Under the pieces are notes generated by a model. That model ran no database searches. It was not told the origin of the DNA and saw only the letters and a list, made by a program, of their open reading frames with translations. The translations under genes and the position numbers were made by a program. A DNA stretch of 42,157 nt from Deltaproteobacteria bacterium (GTDB lineage: Bacteria; Desulfobacterota; Syntrophobacteria; BM002), in contig JAFDGZ010000017.1 in assembly GCA_019309045.1 (NCBI GenBank), positions 1-42,157 on the forward strand. Reading direction: 5' to 3'. Positions within the stretch are counted from its first letter, which is position 1, and every line of letters starts with the position of its first letter. Shown here one piece after another: positions 27,442 to 36,921 of this stretch.

Positions 27442-28137
27442 CTAGCGAAAACGCTCTTCCCTCCAGGGATCAGCAGATGAGCTGTATCCAGCCCGCTCCC
27501 AGTAGCCTGGTTCATCCTGCCGGCTGAACTTTATGCCCTCGAGCCACTTGGCACTCTTGTAAAAGTAAAGGTCAGGCACCAGCGCCCGCACCGGCGCCCC
27601 GTGTGCCCTGGACAGTTTCCGCCGAAAGTAACTGTGGGCCACCATCACCTGCGGCTTGCGGGCCTCTTCCAGGGAGATGTTGCTGCTATAGCCTGCCGCT
27701 GCTTCGAAAATTACGTAGCGAGCCTCGTCCTTGACCCCCACCACCTCCATGATAGTGCGCAACAGCACCCCAGTCCACTCTGAATCAAGGAGACTCCAAC
27801 CCGTCACACAGTGGACGTCACAGGTGACATGTGCCTGTTCTAATTTCATAAGATCTTCGAAAGAGAAAGTGCAGGGATTGTGGACTTCTCCGTGAAGGCG
27901 CATTTTCCAGTCCTTTTCTGTGGCCCGCCCTGCCTGCCCCCCCATATCGATGAGCCTTTTCACCGCCTGCTGATTGGGAGGCAGGCGGGGTCTGCCGTCT
28001 GGACGCAGCTCAGCTGCCAGGGCACTATTCTCAACATTGCTCAACCTGACATAGAACCCGGGCAGGCCGATGCTGACCAGGGCGCCACCAGTTGTTGCCA
28101 GAAATGTACGTCTCGTTATTAACCTTTTTCTATTCAT
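27442..28137 (-). CDS. Tat-exported molybdopterin-dependent oxidoreductase (MsrP/sulfite oxidase fold)
   Basis: The product belongs to the sulfite-oxidase-type molybdopterin family that includes MsrP (YedY), the periplasmic methionine sulfoxide reductase. It starts with a twin-arginine signal, TRRTFLATTGG, followed by a hydrophobic stretch. The likely molybdenum ligand Cys lies in TCDVHCVTGWSLLDSEWTGV near residue 110. The conserved HGAPVRALVPDLYFYKSAKWLEGI and the terminal GYWERAGYSSSADPWREERF complete the fold. At 231 residues it is shorter than E. coli MsrP (about 330). No MsrQ-type haem membrane partner lies next to it, so the electron donor is unknown. GGAGG lies about 11 nt before the ATG. 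Confidence 0.9.
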   Translation of the reverse strand: MNRKRLITRRTFLATTGGALVSIGLPGFYVRLSNVENSALAAELRPDGRPRLPPNQQAVKRLIDMGGQAGRATEKDWKMRLHGEVHNPCTFSFEDLMKLEQAHVTCDVHCVTGWSLLDSEWTGVLLRTIMEVVGVKDEARYVIFEAAAGYSSNISLEEARKPQVMVAHSYFRRKLSRAHGAPVRALVPDLYFYKSAKWLEGIKFSRQDEPGYWERAGYSSSADPWREERFR

Positions 28138-28218
28138 TCAAAGAAGTCCCTCCAGCGACCAAATTGACCGCTCTGGCCCTGGCGGGAAGATACATACATT
28201 GCTGGAAGGATAATGCCT

Positions 28219-29016
28219 TCAAATATCCCCGCCATATTCGCCAAAAAGCTCAACCGCCTGCCTAACCACACGCGGATCGTCGTAATCCATGAAGGTGCCG
28301 CTCCAGGCCTTCGGCGCGTACAGGCAGAGCCAGGCAATGGAGCGTCCAGGTATGGCAGGATGCTCCAGCTTTCCTTGCTCTTTGAGACTCTGATAATAAG
28401 ACACCTGCTCCGCTGGCATGGCTGCAGATCCCTTGCTGCGAATAAGCGCCTGCATGTCCGTGTCTACCACACCCGGCCGCACGGCGATACTGGTGATCCC
28501 AGGCTCCTCCACTGCCAGCACCCTGGTTAGCTGGTTGAGGCCTGCTTTGGCAGCGCAATAGGCACTGGCAGCCTGAATGGCTGTCACCGCCGCGCCGCTG
28601 CTCACATTAATAATCCGGCCCTGCTGCCGCCGCAGCTCTGGTATGGCAGCCCTGCTCAGATAAAAGGGGGCCAGCAGATTGACTTCAATATTGTATCGCC
28701 AGGATGTTGCTTCAGCAGAGGCAGCAAATGCCAGCGGCTCCACCACGGCAGCATTGTTTACCAGGGCGTCGATTCTGCAAAAATGATGCAAAGTAAGTTC
28801 AACGGCCTGCAAGCAGTTCTCCACCACGGCCACATCTGCTGCAAATGGCAGCGGCCGTCCTCCCAGCCGCTCGACCTCCCTGGCAACATGGTGGAGCTGC
28901 TCTGCAGATCTGGCTATCAGGGTCATGGCTGCGCCCACTTTGGCCAGCCAGCGCGCCACCCACGCCCCCACACCTCGCGATGCTCCAGTTATAATGACAA
29001 CAGAGTTTTCAGCCAT
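28219..29016 (-). CDS. Short-chain dehydrogenase/reductase
   Basis: This is an NAD(P)-dependent oxidoreductase of the classical SDR family, 265 residues. The cofactor loop is TGASRGVG at about residues 10-17, the structural motif NNAAV is near 86, and the catalytic Ser (VSSGAAV) and Tyr-x-x-x-Lys (YCAAK) are in place. The substrate cannot be determined; no dedicated pathway neighbours are visible. GAGGGA lies directly before the ATG and AGG a little further upstream. The C-terminus (GTFMDYDDPRVV) is of an ordinary SDR type. Confidence 0.93.
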   Translation of the reverse strand: MAENSVVIITGASRGVGAWVARWLAKVGAAMTLIARSAEQLHHVAREVERLGGRPLPFAADVAVVENCLQAVELTLHHFCRIDALVNNAAVVEPLAFAASAEATSWRYNIEVNLLAPFYLSRAAIPELRRQQGRIINVSSGAAVTAIQAASAYCAAKAGLNQLTRVLAVEEPGITSIAVRPGVVDTDMQALIRSKGSAAMPAEQVSYYQSLKEQGKLEHPAIPGRSIAWLCLYAPKAWSGTFMDYDDPRVVRQAVELFGEYGGDI

Positions 29017-29065
29017 TCCCTCACCTGCCAGCGAAAATGATCTCCGGCCAATATCTTATCCGCAA

Positions 29066-29917
29066 TCAGACAAAAATCTCTGTCTGGGGTTGTTCCTTGA
29101 AAAAGGCTTCCCTCTCCCTTATTCGCTGCCAGAGCTCGCTGAGATCGGCCTTTATCGCTCCTTCAGGGCAAACTCTCATACAACTGAAACAATAGAGGCA
29201 GCCTTCCTTGAACACCGGGTACGGCGCCAGAGTCACAGCCTTGGTGGGGCAGACTTCTGCGCAGATTTGGCACTGGGTGCATATCTCCTCGTCGAGTTCT
29301 CGAGCCGGCATGTACGCCTTGGCAGCTTGCAGGCTAACTTTTTCCATTTCAGTGTGAACTTCTTTGCTCTGGTATGCCAGCCGGGCCAGCTCCATCTCTT
29401 TTCTCTCAGCAGCCTGGATTTTGCGGCAGACCTCATCGACGAGTTGTTCAATCATTCTGTCATCTTCCGAGTTCGGGTGGCCCTCCCCTAGAGGATCTTT
29501 CAGTTGCCACATGAGAGAATGAACAGCCAGAACCTTGGCAGCAGCAACAATCTTGAACCCTTTCCTGGAAAGCTCCCTTGCCATCTCGTAGAGGGCAATG
29601 CCGCTGGTGGCACCACCCCAGGTGATAAAGGGCACTGCATATGATACAGCAACACTGGGCAAGCTCGAAATGAACTCCATAACAGGCGGCGCTGCATGCG
29701 ACACATATACGGGAGAGCCCACAATCAGACAACAGTCATTTGCCCGCAGCTGTATCTGCCTGGAAATGGTCAGGCAGAGGTCCCTGTCTCTTGCCAGATC
29801 ATACAGGAACGGCTGCAACCCTATTGCAGCAAAACGTTTCTCCATTACTTCCGCCACATGGCGGGTGGAGCCGGCAGCCGAAAAGTAGATTATGTATACC
29901 TCTGTGCTATCTGACAT
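29066..29917 (-). CDS. EFR1-type protein: flavodoxin-like domain fused to two [4Fe-4S] clusters
   Basis: EFR1 family proteins combine an FMN-binding flavodoxin-like domain with a C-terminal ferredoxin and are thought to shuttle electrons in anaerobes. The N-terminus VYIIYFSAAGSTRHVAEVM is the FMN phosphate loop. Near the C-terminus are two cluster motifs, CTQCQICAEVCP and CLYCFSCMRVCP, each CxxCxxCxxxCP. The middle has a GSPVYVSHAAPPVMEF loop of the flavodoxin fold. The start at 29917 is chosen because the flavodoxin domain begins there; a TTG at 29983 lies in frame but lacks support. It follows the truncated kinase-like gene closely. The physiological partner is unknown. Confidence 0.9.
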   Translation of the reverse strand: MSDSTEVYIIYFSAAGSTRHVAEVMEKRFAAIGLQPFLYDLARDRDLCLTISRQIQLRANDCCLIVGSPVYVSHAAPPVMEFISSLPSVAVSYAVPFITWGGATSGIALYEMARELSRKGFKIVAAAKVLAVHSLMWQLKDPLGEGHPNSEDDRMIEQLVDEVCRKIQAAERKEMELARLAYQSKEVHTEMEKVSLQAAKAYMPARELDEEICTQCQICAEVCPTKAVTLAPYPVFKEGCLYCFSCMRVCPEGAIKADLSELWQRIREREAFFKEQPQTEIFV

Positions 29918-29936
29918 AATTAGTCCGCAACACTCT

Positions 29937-30320
29937 TTATGCAAATTGCGGCTGGCCTTCTTTTCGCTGCCGCTTGATGGCAAAACGAAAGTGCACCCCT
30001 TTCACTAGCCGATTGCTGGCGGCTAATCTGAAGGCTGAGCCAGCGAGTCCATAATAAACTACGTTGCTCCTCTTCACTCGCTCAAGAAGAGCGGTCTGAA
30101 TGTAGACAGGATACTTTTTGTTGCCATGGGTGGTTTTCTCGAAAATGGTTGGGGCCTGTTGCAGAGACCTGATTGGTTTCGTTTCAGAGATATGAAACAT
30201 GCACGATGTGTCTCTGAGGATCTCTCTGCTCAGGCAGCCGCAGTTCAGACAGCGAGCCACCTTTCCGGCAATCTGGCTGTCATGGCTGAAACATCTTGCG
30301 GAAATGGTAATAATCGCCAT
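29937..30320 (-). pseudogene. Truncated cytidylate kinase-like family gene
   Basis: The first 100 residues resemble the cytidylate-kinase-like family: MAIITIS start, IAGKVARCLNCGCLSREIL, ETKPIRSLQQAPTIFEK, KYPVYIQTALLERVKRSNVVYYGLAG. Full members have about 190-220 residues. Here the frame stops at 127 after a tail (FAIKRQRKEGQPQFA) that no longer fits, and the nucleotide-binding loop, normally S.G.YS.G, reads SARCFSHDSQ without glycines. Loss of both the loop and the distal domain makes it likely non-functional. It lies directly before the EFR1 gene. It could alternatively be a short diverged paralogue. Family recognition is from memory. Confidence 0.65.
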
Positions 30321-30412
30321 ACCGCCCTGGCCGTCAAATTTATCGAAGCTGCCAGGTTGTGCTATATATCATAACCCAAGACTCTGGAGAATCGAAACAA
30401 GTGCTGCAGCCT

Positions 30413-30435
30413 CGTTTCACCTCGGTTGTGAAACG
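30413..30435. repeat. Inverted repeat CGTTTCAC / GTGAAACG
   Basis: A perfect 8-bp inverted repeat with a 7-nt spacer lies in the divergent gap between the kinase-like remnant (minus) and the beta-helix gene (plus). It has no U tract, so it is more likely an operator or a chance dyad than a terminator. Apart from this and the promoter at 30484, the 393-bp gap (30321-30713) shows nothing recognisable. Confidence 0.35.
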
Positions 30436-30483
30436 ATCTTCTCAGATAGCATTCAACCTAGGGTCTTGTTTCAAGACAACTAC

Positions 30484-30513
30484 TTGACATGCAAGCATTC
30501 TTCGGTCTAGATT
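30484..30513 (+). promoter_or_regulatory. Putative sigma-70 promoter of the beta-helix gene
   Basis: TTGACA (30484-30489) and TAGATT (30508-30513) are 18 bp apart on the plus strand, about 200 bp before the chosen start codon. No coding frame or structure was recognised in the leader. Confidence 0.5.
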
Positions 30514-30713
30514 GCAGTTGCCTTACGAAAAAGATGTCTGCAAGAAGCCACAGACCACACGACACCATGTAATGCACGAGGCCTACCTGTTCATGACCTT
30601 GATGCTTCCTGAATCTTGCCACGGCTTTGCTGCCATGGCAGGTGTGGATATCACTCCTAATCTCACAACGTACACTCTTGCAAGCCCCCAGCATTACAGG
30701 AAGGAGGGACAAT

Positions 30714-32150
30714 ATGTCTTCGGAAATCACGAGGTGGAATCTGGCACGAATGCTGATAAAAGGCTTTCTTCTTGTGGTAATTGCCCTGATTATCTTCTGC
30801 AACCTTGATGGACGGTTGTATGCAGCGACTGTTGTTGTCCCTGGAGACTACGCTACCATTCAGAAGGCAGTGAACGTAGTGGAGAGTGATGCGGATCCGG
30901 GAGTAGTGATTATCAACAGCAACGGTACCTTTGATGAAAGCGTCTACATAACAGAGAGCGTTACCATCATGGCCGGGAACGGCTTTACCCCCACCATAGA
31001 AAAGACCACTGGTGCTCTCCCTCCAATAAGAATTTATGCGAACCGGAATTCTGACACAACGATCACTTTAGAGGGGTTGAACATCAATGCTTATGGAGGT
31101 TCTGGACCTCCTGACTCAGACGTAAGTGAAGATGTAATAATAGCAAATGATTCCAGCAGCAACACTCTCGATGTATCATTGAATAAACTGAGAATAACTG
31201 GAGACCAGATTCAAAGCGCCGTGTCAATCGCCAGCGCCGTTATGGCAGGTAATATAACACTGACCATTTCGGATAGCTTTATCCAGGTAATCGGTAAGCC
31301 AGCTGGAAGTCCAGTATGTCTTCGCCTTGATCCGGATGATTACGATTTGAATGTCATACTCGAAAACAATACCTTTCGCTTTGCAGTTGCTGGCGGGGTC
31401 AGTATAGAATCGGGAAAAGACGGCAGAACAGTATCTGTCACTGCAGACTCCAATATATTTGAAGGCTTTATAGTTGATACCACAGATCCTTTCAAAGCTG
31501 TCAATATTTCTGGATCAGGAACTACAGGAAGCGAGTCTTCTGCGACCACCACAACGCTGAAAAATAATTTTTTCATATCTGCCTCTACAGCTGTATCTGT
31601 ACTTGGCTCCAAGACTCATACTCATTCACTCTATTTATACAATAACACCATATTTTCATGCAGATCCCATGGAATATATTTGAGCGCCTCTGACACTTCA
31701 GTCATAAATGCAACAATAATCAATAACATTGTTGCGGGAACATATCAGGCAGTTTGCGGCAGCGGCTACGGCATCACCCTGTACCAGGGTTCAAGCGCCA
31801 CGGTAAATCTCGACAACGACTATAATTTGCTGTTTGACAATGTGGCCGGCGATTATTCCGGTGTTACTGCCGGTGGGCATTCCTTGCATGCCGATCCTGG
31901 ATTTGCCAATGCTGACTCCCTCAATCTGCGATTGCGGCCGAGCTCTGCGGCAATTGATGCGGGCATTTGTGGCAAATGGATTAGTATACCTCCTTCGTTG
32001 TACTTCTACTCCAGAATTGCACCCCTGGATGATTTCGAAGGCGATCCCAGACCGGCTGGCTTCGCTTTGCTAGGCTGTGACATTGGCGCGGACGAATTCA
32101 ATCCTGGGCGGGCGGCGATTCCTGCCGTTAATTTTCTGTTGTCCGATTAG
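30714..32150 (+). CDS. Secreted right-handed beta-helix protein (choice-of-anchor Q type)
   Basis: This is an exported protein of about 478 residues. A signal peptide with the hydrophobic core GFLLVVIALIIFCNL ends near Ala38 (RLYAA). The mature chain opens VVVPGDYATIQKAVN, typical of pectate-lyase-like parallel beta-helices, and continues in Asn/Ser/Thr-rich strands such as NNTIF and INNIVAG. The C-terminus, AIDAG...DFEGDPRP...GCDIGADEF, is the signature of the choice-of-anchor Q domain. Substrate and enzymatic activity, if any, are unknown. The ATG at 30714 has an AAGGAGG site 6 nt upstream. Its base composition is visibly richer in A and T than the neighbours, which hints at transfer. It is one of only three plus-strand genes. 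Confidence 0.88.
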   Translation: MSSEITRWNLARMLIKGFLLVVIALIIFCNLDGRLYAATVVVPGDYATIQKAVNVVESDADPGVVIINSNGTFDESVYITESVTIMAGNGFTPTIEKTTGALPPIRIYANRNSDTTITLEGLNINAYGGSGPPDSDVSEDVIIANDSSSNTLDVSLNKLRITGDQIQSAVSIASAVMAGNITLTISDSFIQVIGKPAGSPVCLRLDPDDYDLNVILENNTFRFAVAGGVSIESGKDGRTVSVTADSNIFEGFIVDTTDPFKAVNISGSGTTGSESSATTTTLKNNFFISASTAVSVLGSKTHTHSLYLYNNTIFSCRSHGIYLSASDTSVINATIINNIVAGTYQAVCGSGYGITLYQGSSATVNLDNDYNLLFDNVAGDYSGVTAGGHSLHADPGFANADSLNLRLRPSSAAIDAGICGKWISIPPSLYFYSRIAPLDDFEGDPRPAGFALLGCDIGADEFNPGRAAIPAVNFLLSD

Positions 32151-32203
32151 GGTGCTTGCTATATTCCTGGACCTGGCCCACCGGGTCCGCTGGCGTGAAC
32201 TGA

Positions 32204-33053
32204 ATGAGCCAAAACGATCTTACCAGCAGGCTGGCTCGTAGTGGCGCGGAAGCCATCTACCAGGCCTTCCACTATTACCACAGCACATTCAGGGCCATTA
32301 CGGCGCAGGCCAAAGTTCGCTTCGATGAGCGTGACTGGCTCGGACTGCGAGCTGATGCTGCCAAGAGGCTCGAACTCTATCCGGCGGCCGTAAGCAGCAT
32401 CGAGAGCAGCATCAGAAAACTATTTGGCCTGCGCTTCCAGGATACAGGTCTATGGATTGCCGCCAAAGCTGTATATGCGCATCTGGTCCGCTCCATGGAT
32501 GCCTGGGAACTTGCCGAAACTTTTTTCAACTCTGTCAGCCGGCGTCTGCTCGGTACGGTTGGTGTTAATCAGCAGGTGGAGTTTGTGGACACCTGTTCTC
32601 GGACAGCATCATATCAGATTGGACACCTGCCTTATCACACCTATAAAAATTTTCCCTCAATCACTAGTCTAGTCACCGCTATACTCACAGACTATCAATT
32701 TGGAACAGCCTATGAAGATTTGCACAGGGATTGCCGCCTGGCCAGTGCAAAGATAGAAGCATATCTGAAGGCAACTGCTGCTGCTTCCATTGACCGTGTT
32801 GAGATGATCCCCTCAAGTTTTTTTCGAGTTCCCTGAAGAATTTCAGTATTTCCTGGGTCTGCAGGGATATTTGCGCCAGGTCTTCCTGGAGCATCACTCG
32901 GACCTCTTTCAGGTCCGTTTCTGGCAGCAAGTCCAGGAAAAATTGGCCGTACATGGAATACTCTGCATTCTTCCGTACGATCAGAGCAAACGCCTCAGAC
33001 AGACAGAACCCGCTGGGGACCGATGCAGCTGGTGCCCCCCACCTGGGCCGTAG
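32204..33053 (+). pseudogene. aceK: Isocitrate dehydrogenase kinase/phosphatase, internally deleted and frameshifted
   Basis: AceK phosphorylates and dephosphorylates isocitrate dehydrogenase to divert carbon into the glyoxylate shunt. Here only the ends remain. Residues 1-207 match the N-terminal regulatory domain (RSGAEAIYQAFHYYHSTFR, RFDERDWLGLRADA, AETFFNSVSRRLLGTVGV) up to SSFFR, where the frame stops (TGA 32834-32836). In the next frame FFEFPEEFQYFLGL...HHSDLFQVRFWQQVQEK matches the AceK C-terminus (VFPEEF, HADLF in E. coli) and runs to 33053. Relative to E. coli, roughly 310 residues are missing, including the ATP-binding and catalytic kinase region. The join lies in a run of seven T. 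It converges on intact aceA. Confidence 0.85.
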
Positions 33054-33139
33054 AGCCAGCCCTTTGCCATTGGAGACCCTGCTGCGGTGGAGTTCAAGAC
33101 ATGGGGCCAGCGGGCTGAAGTTCTGCCGGCCGTTTGTGC

Positions 33140-34423
33140 CTATGTCTCGAACTGCTCCTCCTCGGTTGAACCTTCCAGCGCCCCAGTGGAACCCTCTCCC
33201 CGAGCAATAACCTTTTGAATCTCATCATAGTAGCCTGCGCCAACAAACCCCTGATGCTTCACTGCACTGTAGCCCCAGTCCCTTGCCATCTGGAACTCAT
33301 GTTCCTGCAGACGAGAGTAGGCTGCCATGCCCTCGGTCCTGTACCCATGGGCAAGTTCGAACATGGAAGCATTCAGCGTATGAAATCCTGCGAGAGTAAC
33401 AAACTGAAACCTGTAGCCCATACCGCCGAGTTCTTCCTGGAACCGACGGATAGTTGCATCATCCAGGTGGCGCTTCCAGTTGAAAGAGGGAGAGCAGTTG
33501 TAAGCCATTAATTTACCAGGAAATTTTTCCTGGATAGCCTGAGCAAATTCTCTGGCCTCACCCAGGTCTGGCGTTGAAGTTTCACACCAGATTATATCAG
33601 CAAAGGGAGCATAGTTCAGAGAACGGCTGATCGCCAGCTCGAGCCCTCCCCTGACCTCGAAGTAGCCCTCGAGTGTCCTTTTGCCGGTCAAGAATGGCTG
33701 GTCCAGGGGATCGATATCGCTGCGAAGCAGATTGGCGCCATTGGCATCAGTTCTCGCAATCAGCAAGGTGGGCACTCCCAGTACGTCAGCAGCAAGTCGA
33801 GCCGCCACGAACTTCCGCAGAAACTCCGATGCCGGCGCCAGCACCTTGCCTCCCATGTGGCCACATTTTTTCAGAGATGAGATCTGATCCTCGAAGTGAA
33901 CAGCTGCTGCGCCGGCCTCGATCATTGCCTTGGTCAACTCGTAAGTATTGAGCGGCCCCCCGAAACCGGCTTCTCCGTCGGCCACAATGGGGGCGAACCA
34001 GTAGATATCTCCCAGCTGCAGAGTATGTTGAATCTGATCGGCACGCAGCAGAGCATTGTTTATCCTGCGGACCAGGGCCGGACCACTGTCAGCTGGATAC
34101 AGGCTCTGGTCAGGATAGGTCTGTCCTGCCCTGTTGGCATCTGCTGCAACCTGCCAGCCGCTGGCATAAATTGCTTGCAGTCCGGCAAGCACCTGTTCCA
34201 CCGCCTGATTGCCGGTGAGAGCCCCAAGGGCTGGCACGTATGGCTGCGTGTGCAGCAACTGCCACAGCCTGTCGGCGCCCATCTGCGCCAGGGTGTAGTC
34301 AAGTCGAATGGAGCCCCGCAATTTCAATACCTCTTCGGCGGTGTAAGGTCGCTCCACTCCCTGCCATCGTGCCTCACTGCTCCATGCCTTCTCTAGGGCG
34401 GCAGCCTCCTTTTCCCTTCGCAT
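33140..34423 (-). CDS. aceA: Isocitrate lyase
   Basis: AceA splits isocitrate into glyoxylate and succinate, the first step of the glyoxylate shunt. The signature KKCGHMGGK is at residues 185-193 with catalytic Cys187, the metal-binding region is [10 protein letters not shown], and [17 protein letters not shown] and [11 protein letters not shown] follow. The length from the chosen start is 427 residues, like E. coli (434). The ATG at 34423 is taken because AGGAGGAGG lies just upstream; the open frame continues to 34525 but that segment is not family sequence. It follows aceB with a 123-bp gap and is probably co-transcribed. Confidence 0.97.
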   Translation of the reverse strand: MRREKEAAALEKAWSSEARWQGVERPYTAEEVLKLRGSIRLDYTLAQMGADRLWQLLHTQPYVPALGALTGNQAVEQVLAGLQAIYASGWQVAADANRAGQTYPDQSLYPADSGPALVRRINNALLRADQIQHTLQLGDIYWFAPIVADGEAGFGGPLNTYELTKAMIEAGAAAVHFEDQISSLKKCGHMGGKVLAPASEFLRKFVAARLAADVLGVPTLLIARTDANGANLLRSDIDPLDQPFLTGKRTLEGYFEVRGGLELAISRSLNYAPFADIIWCETSTPDLGEAREFAQAIQEKFPGKLMAYNCSPSFNWKRHLDDATIRRFQEELGGMGYRFQFVTLAGFHTLNASMFELAHGYRTEGMAAYSRLQEHEFQMARDWGYSAVKHQGFVGAGYYDEIQKVIARGEGSTGALEGSTEEEQFET

Positions 34424-34546
34424 CACACCTCCTCCTGCGCCTGAATTTGCTCGCCCTGTCTCAGCAGACGGCTCGAGACCGTCAAGGCCGTACTGGAGCA
34501 AATCCTCGCAGCACAACTCAGTCATCAGCTCAATAATCCCGAGAAC

Positions 34547-36154
34547 CTAGTCCAGGTAATCATAGGCGGTCAGTGTCAACCATTCGTGCAGGTCCGGCTC
34601 GGTAATCAACCTGTCGAAGAGTTCACTGGCCAGGTCGAATTTACCTGAAGAAAACCGCTCTGAGCCGATCATCTCCCTGATCTTTGCTAATTCTTCGGGC
34701 ACCAGCTGCCGGTAAAGATCATTGGTGACCTCCCTGCCATCAGTAAGCACACCGGTTGGGTGGTGTATCCACTGCCAGACCTGCGTTCTGCTGATTTCTG
34801 CAGTGGCTGCATCCTCCATCAAGTTATAGATGGGAACGCAACCGATTCCTCGAAGCCAGGCCTCCAGATATTGCAGACCCACGTTTATGTTGTGCCGGAT
34901 GCCGTTTTCCGTAATTGCACCTTCCGGAACAGTGAGCAGATCTTCGGCCGTAATATGCACATCGTGCCGCTTCCTGTGAATCTGGTTCGGCTCCGGCATA
35001 ATTTTGTCGAAAGTCTTCTTGGCTATCTGCACAAGACCTGGGTGAGCCACCCAGGTGCCATCGTGGCCATCGCCAGCTTCCCTTTCCTTGTCTTCGAGAA
35101 CCTTGGCCAGGGCAGCCTCGTTAGCTGCCTGATCGCCTTTCACCGGAATCTGCGCCATCATACCGCCCATGGCGTGCGCTCCTCTTTTGTGGCAGGTCTG
35201 AATCAGCAGTAGAGAAGCAGAGTGCAGAAAATGGCTGGCCATGGTAACCAGACTTCTATCTGGCATGACAAAGTCAGGGTATTTACGGAATCTCTTGATA
35301 AAGCTGAAGATATAGTCCCAGCGGCCGAGATTGAGGCCTGCAGAGTGGTCGCGCATCTCGAAGAGAATTTCTTCCATTTCGAAGGCAGCCAAAATGGTCT
35401 CCAGCAGGACAGTAGCCCGGATGGTGCCCCGAGGAATTCCCAGTTCGTCCTGGGCCAGACAGAAGACGTCGTTCCAGAGCCTGGATTCCAGGTGATTTTC
35501 CAGTTTGGCAATATAGAAATACGGGCCAGTACCATTGTCTATCTGCCTCCTGGCATTGTGAAAGAAGAACAGACCAAAGTCGAAAAGTGACCCGGAAACA
35601 GGACGGCCATTTACAAGGACATGCTTCTCTGGGAGGTGCCAACCTCGCGGCCGCACCAGCAAAGTCGCCGTCTCCTCATTGAGCCTGTATTCCTTCTTGG
35701 GAGAAGAGAAGCTGATAGTGCCGGCTACTGCATCACGCAAATTGACCTGCCCCTGAACCATATTGTACCAGGTGGGCGAGTTGGCATCTTCAAAGTCTGC
35801 CATAAATACACTGGCCCCCGAGTTCAGGGCGTTGATAATCATTTTGCGCTCAGCCGGCCCGGTTATCTCCACCCGCCGGTCCTGTAAATCGTCCGGAATG
35901 GGAGCTACCTGCCAGTTCCCCTCTTTTATCTCCCTGGTATGCTCAAGAAAATCTGGCATGCTGCCCGCATCGAGTTCAGCCTGTCTTTCTTCTCTTTCTT
36001 GCAGGAGCTCCAGCCGGCGATCATCGAATTCACGATGAAGCCTGGCTACAAAGGCCAGGGCCTCTGGAGTCAAGATTTCGGCAAATTCAGGGGTGACCTG
36101 TCCAAGAATTTCCACTCCATCAGAGCCTTTACCATGTATCGCTGTATCTGCCAT
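34547..36154 (-). CDS. aceB: Malate synthase A
   Basis: AceB condenses glyoxylate with acetyl-CoA to malate and completes the shunt begun by AceA. The 535-residue product has the malate synthase A signature [15 protein letters not shown], the catalytic [18 protein letters not shown] block, [13 protein letters not shown] and DGTWVAHPG, and ends in a LTAYDYLD tail. The length is standard for the A isoform. AGGAG lies 9 nt before the ATG, and a promoter sits about 110 bp upstream. The order aceB then aceA matches the proteobacterial operon; aceK is on the opposite strand and broken. Confidence 0.97.
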   Translation of the reverse strand: MADTAIHGKGSDGVEILGQVTPEFAEILTPEALAFVARLHREFDDRRLELLQEREERQAELDAGSMPDFLEHTREIKEGNWQVAPIPDDLQDRRVEITGPAERKMIINALNSGASVFMADFEDANSPTWYNMVQGQVNLRDAVAGTISFSSPKKEYRLNEETATLLVRPRGWHLPEKHVLVNGRPVSGSLFDFGLFFFHNARRQIDNGTGPYFYIAKLENHLESRLWNDVFCLAQDELGIPRGTIRATVLLETILAAFEMEEILFEMRDHSAGLNLGRWDYIFSFIKRFRKYPDFVMPDRSLVTMASHFLHSASLLLIQTCHKRGAHAMGGMMAQIPVKGDQAANEAALAKVLEDKEREAGDGHDGTWVAHPGLVQIAKKTFDKIMPEPNQIHRKRHDVHITAEDLLTVPEGAITENGIRHNINVGLQYLEAWLRGIGCVPIYNLMEDAATAEISRTQVWQWIHHPTGVLTDGREVTNDLYRQLVPEELAKIREMIGSERFSSGKFDLASELFDRLITEPDLHEWLTLTAYDYLD

Positions 36155-36267
36155 GATTGTAAATCTCCTTTGTCGGCAACATTATTTCCCACTGCCGACC
36201 GATGCATATTTCTACAAGATTTCATCTAGAGCTATTCGATAGTTCAAAAAATCTACCTAATCACTAT

Positions 36268-36295
36268 AATTTAAAAAGCATCCAATATTTGTCAA
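36268..36295 (-). promoter_or_regulatory. Putative sigma-70 promoter of aceBA
   Basis: TTGACA (36295-36290) and TAAATT (36273-36268) are 16 bp apart on the minus strand in an AT-rich stretch. The rest of the 320-bp gap (36155-36474) shows an imperfect inverted repeat near 36363 and 36440 (AGCAACT / AGTTGCT) but no gene and no clear terminator for the PilZ gene. Confidence 0.6.
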
Positions 36296-36474
36296 TACGA
36301 AAAACCATTATAATGCGATCTTGTGTTTGAGCAGGCCTTGAGAAAATACAACCCTATCCCGGCAGCAACTCGCTGGCCGCAGGGCTCCAGTTATTATTGA
36401 AATGTTGTCTAGAATTCCGGTTAATACTCCCGCCTCGAGGTAGTTGCTGGCTGCGGTAGTCTGCAAATTCATCA

Positions 36475-36846
36475 TTACCACATGTTTGACTTGAACTCCC
36501 GGAGTTCATTGATAAATTCAACAGCGATACTCTTTCTAGCACTGTCAACTCTCTTGACAATAGCAGATCCATGCAACTCCACAGGAGCATCCTTTCCAGT
36601 AAAGTCTGGAGGCAAGAGAAAAGTAAGCTGCGTAAACTCCTCGACCTTGAAAGACGGCCAGCTGTTGGTCCTGATGCAGGCTCCGCTTTGACTCAAATTC
36701 AAAGTATTGCCTTCGAGCCACACATCTACCGCAGTACCGGGAATTCTTTTGCGGAGCTTCACCTGAAAATTTTTCCACAGTCTCTTGTGCCTGCGCTGGG
36801 TGCAAATCCTCATTATTATGTCATCTATGCTTGTGTATCGCTCCAT
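36475..36846 (-). CDS. PilZ-like domain protein
   Basis: This is a 123-residue soluble protein. After QRRHKRLWKNFQVKLRKRIPG a PilZ-like beta-barrel pattern follows: TLNLSQSGACIRTN, a hydrophobic LTFLLPPDF strand and IVKRVDSARKSIAVEFI. PilZ domains bind cyclic di-GMP through RxxxR and (D/N)xSxxG motifs. The second appears as NLSQSG and the first as RRHKR, so binding is plausible. The ATG at 36846 has AGAGG 5 nt upstream. It is transcribed away from the AraC-type gene with a 161-bp shared upstream region. Its target is unknown. Confidence 0.75.
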   Translation of the reverse strand: MERYTSIDDIIMRICTQRRHKRLWKNFQVKLRKRIPGTAVDVWLEGNTLNLSQSGACIRTNSWPSFKVEEFTQLTFLLPPDFTGKDAPVELHGSAIVKRVDSARKSIAVEFINELREFKSNMW

Positions 36847-36921
36847 GCTGACCTCTCCAGTGGTTTTATGGAGAACTTAAGGCATAGAATAATCAAAGGC
36901 TTGACTATAAGCGGCATTTTT

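Noticed and set aside
32685-32954. 89-codon minus-strand frame across the aceK breakpoint
   Set aside because: It is antisense to both aceK remnants, which match AceK ends clearly.
34424-34525. N-terminal extension of isocitrate lyase
   Set aside because: The residues do not resemble the family, and a strong AGGAGGAGG site sits before the ATG at 34423.
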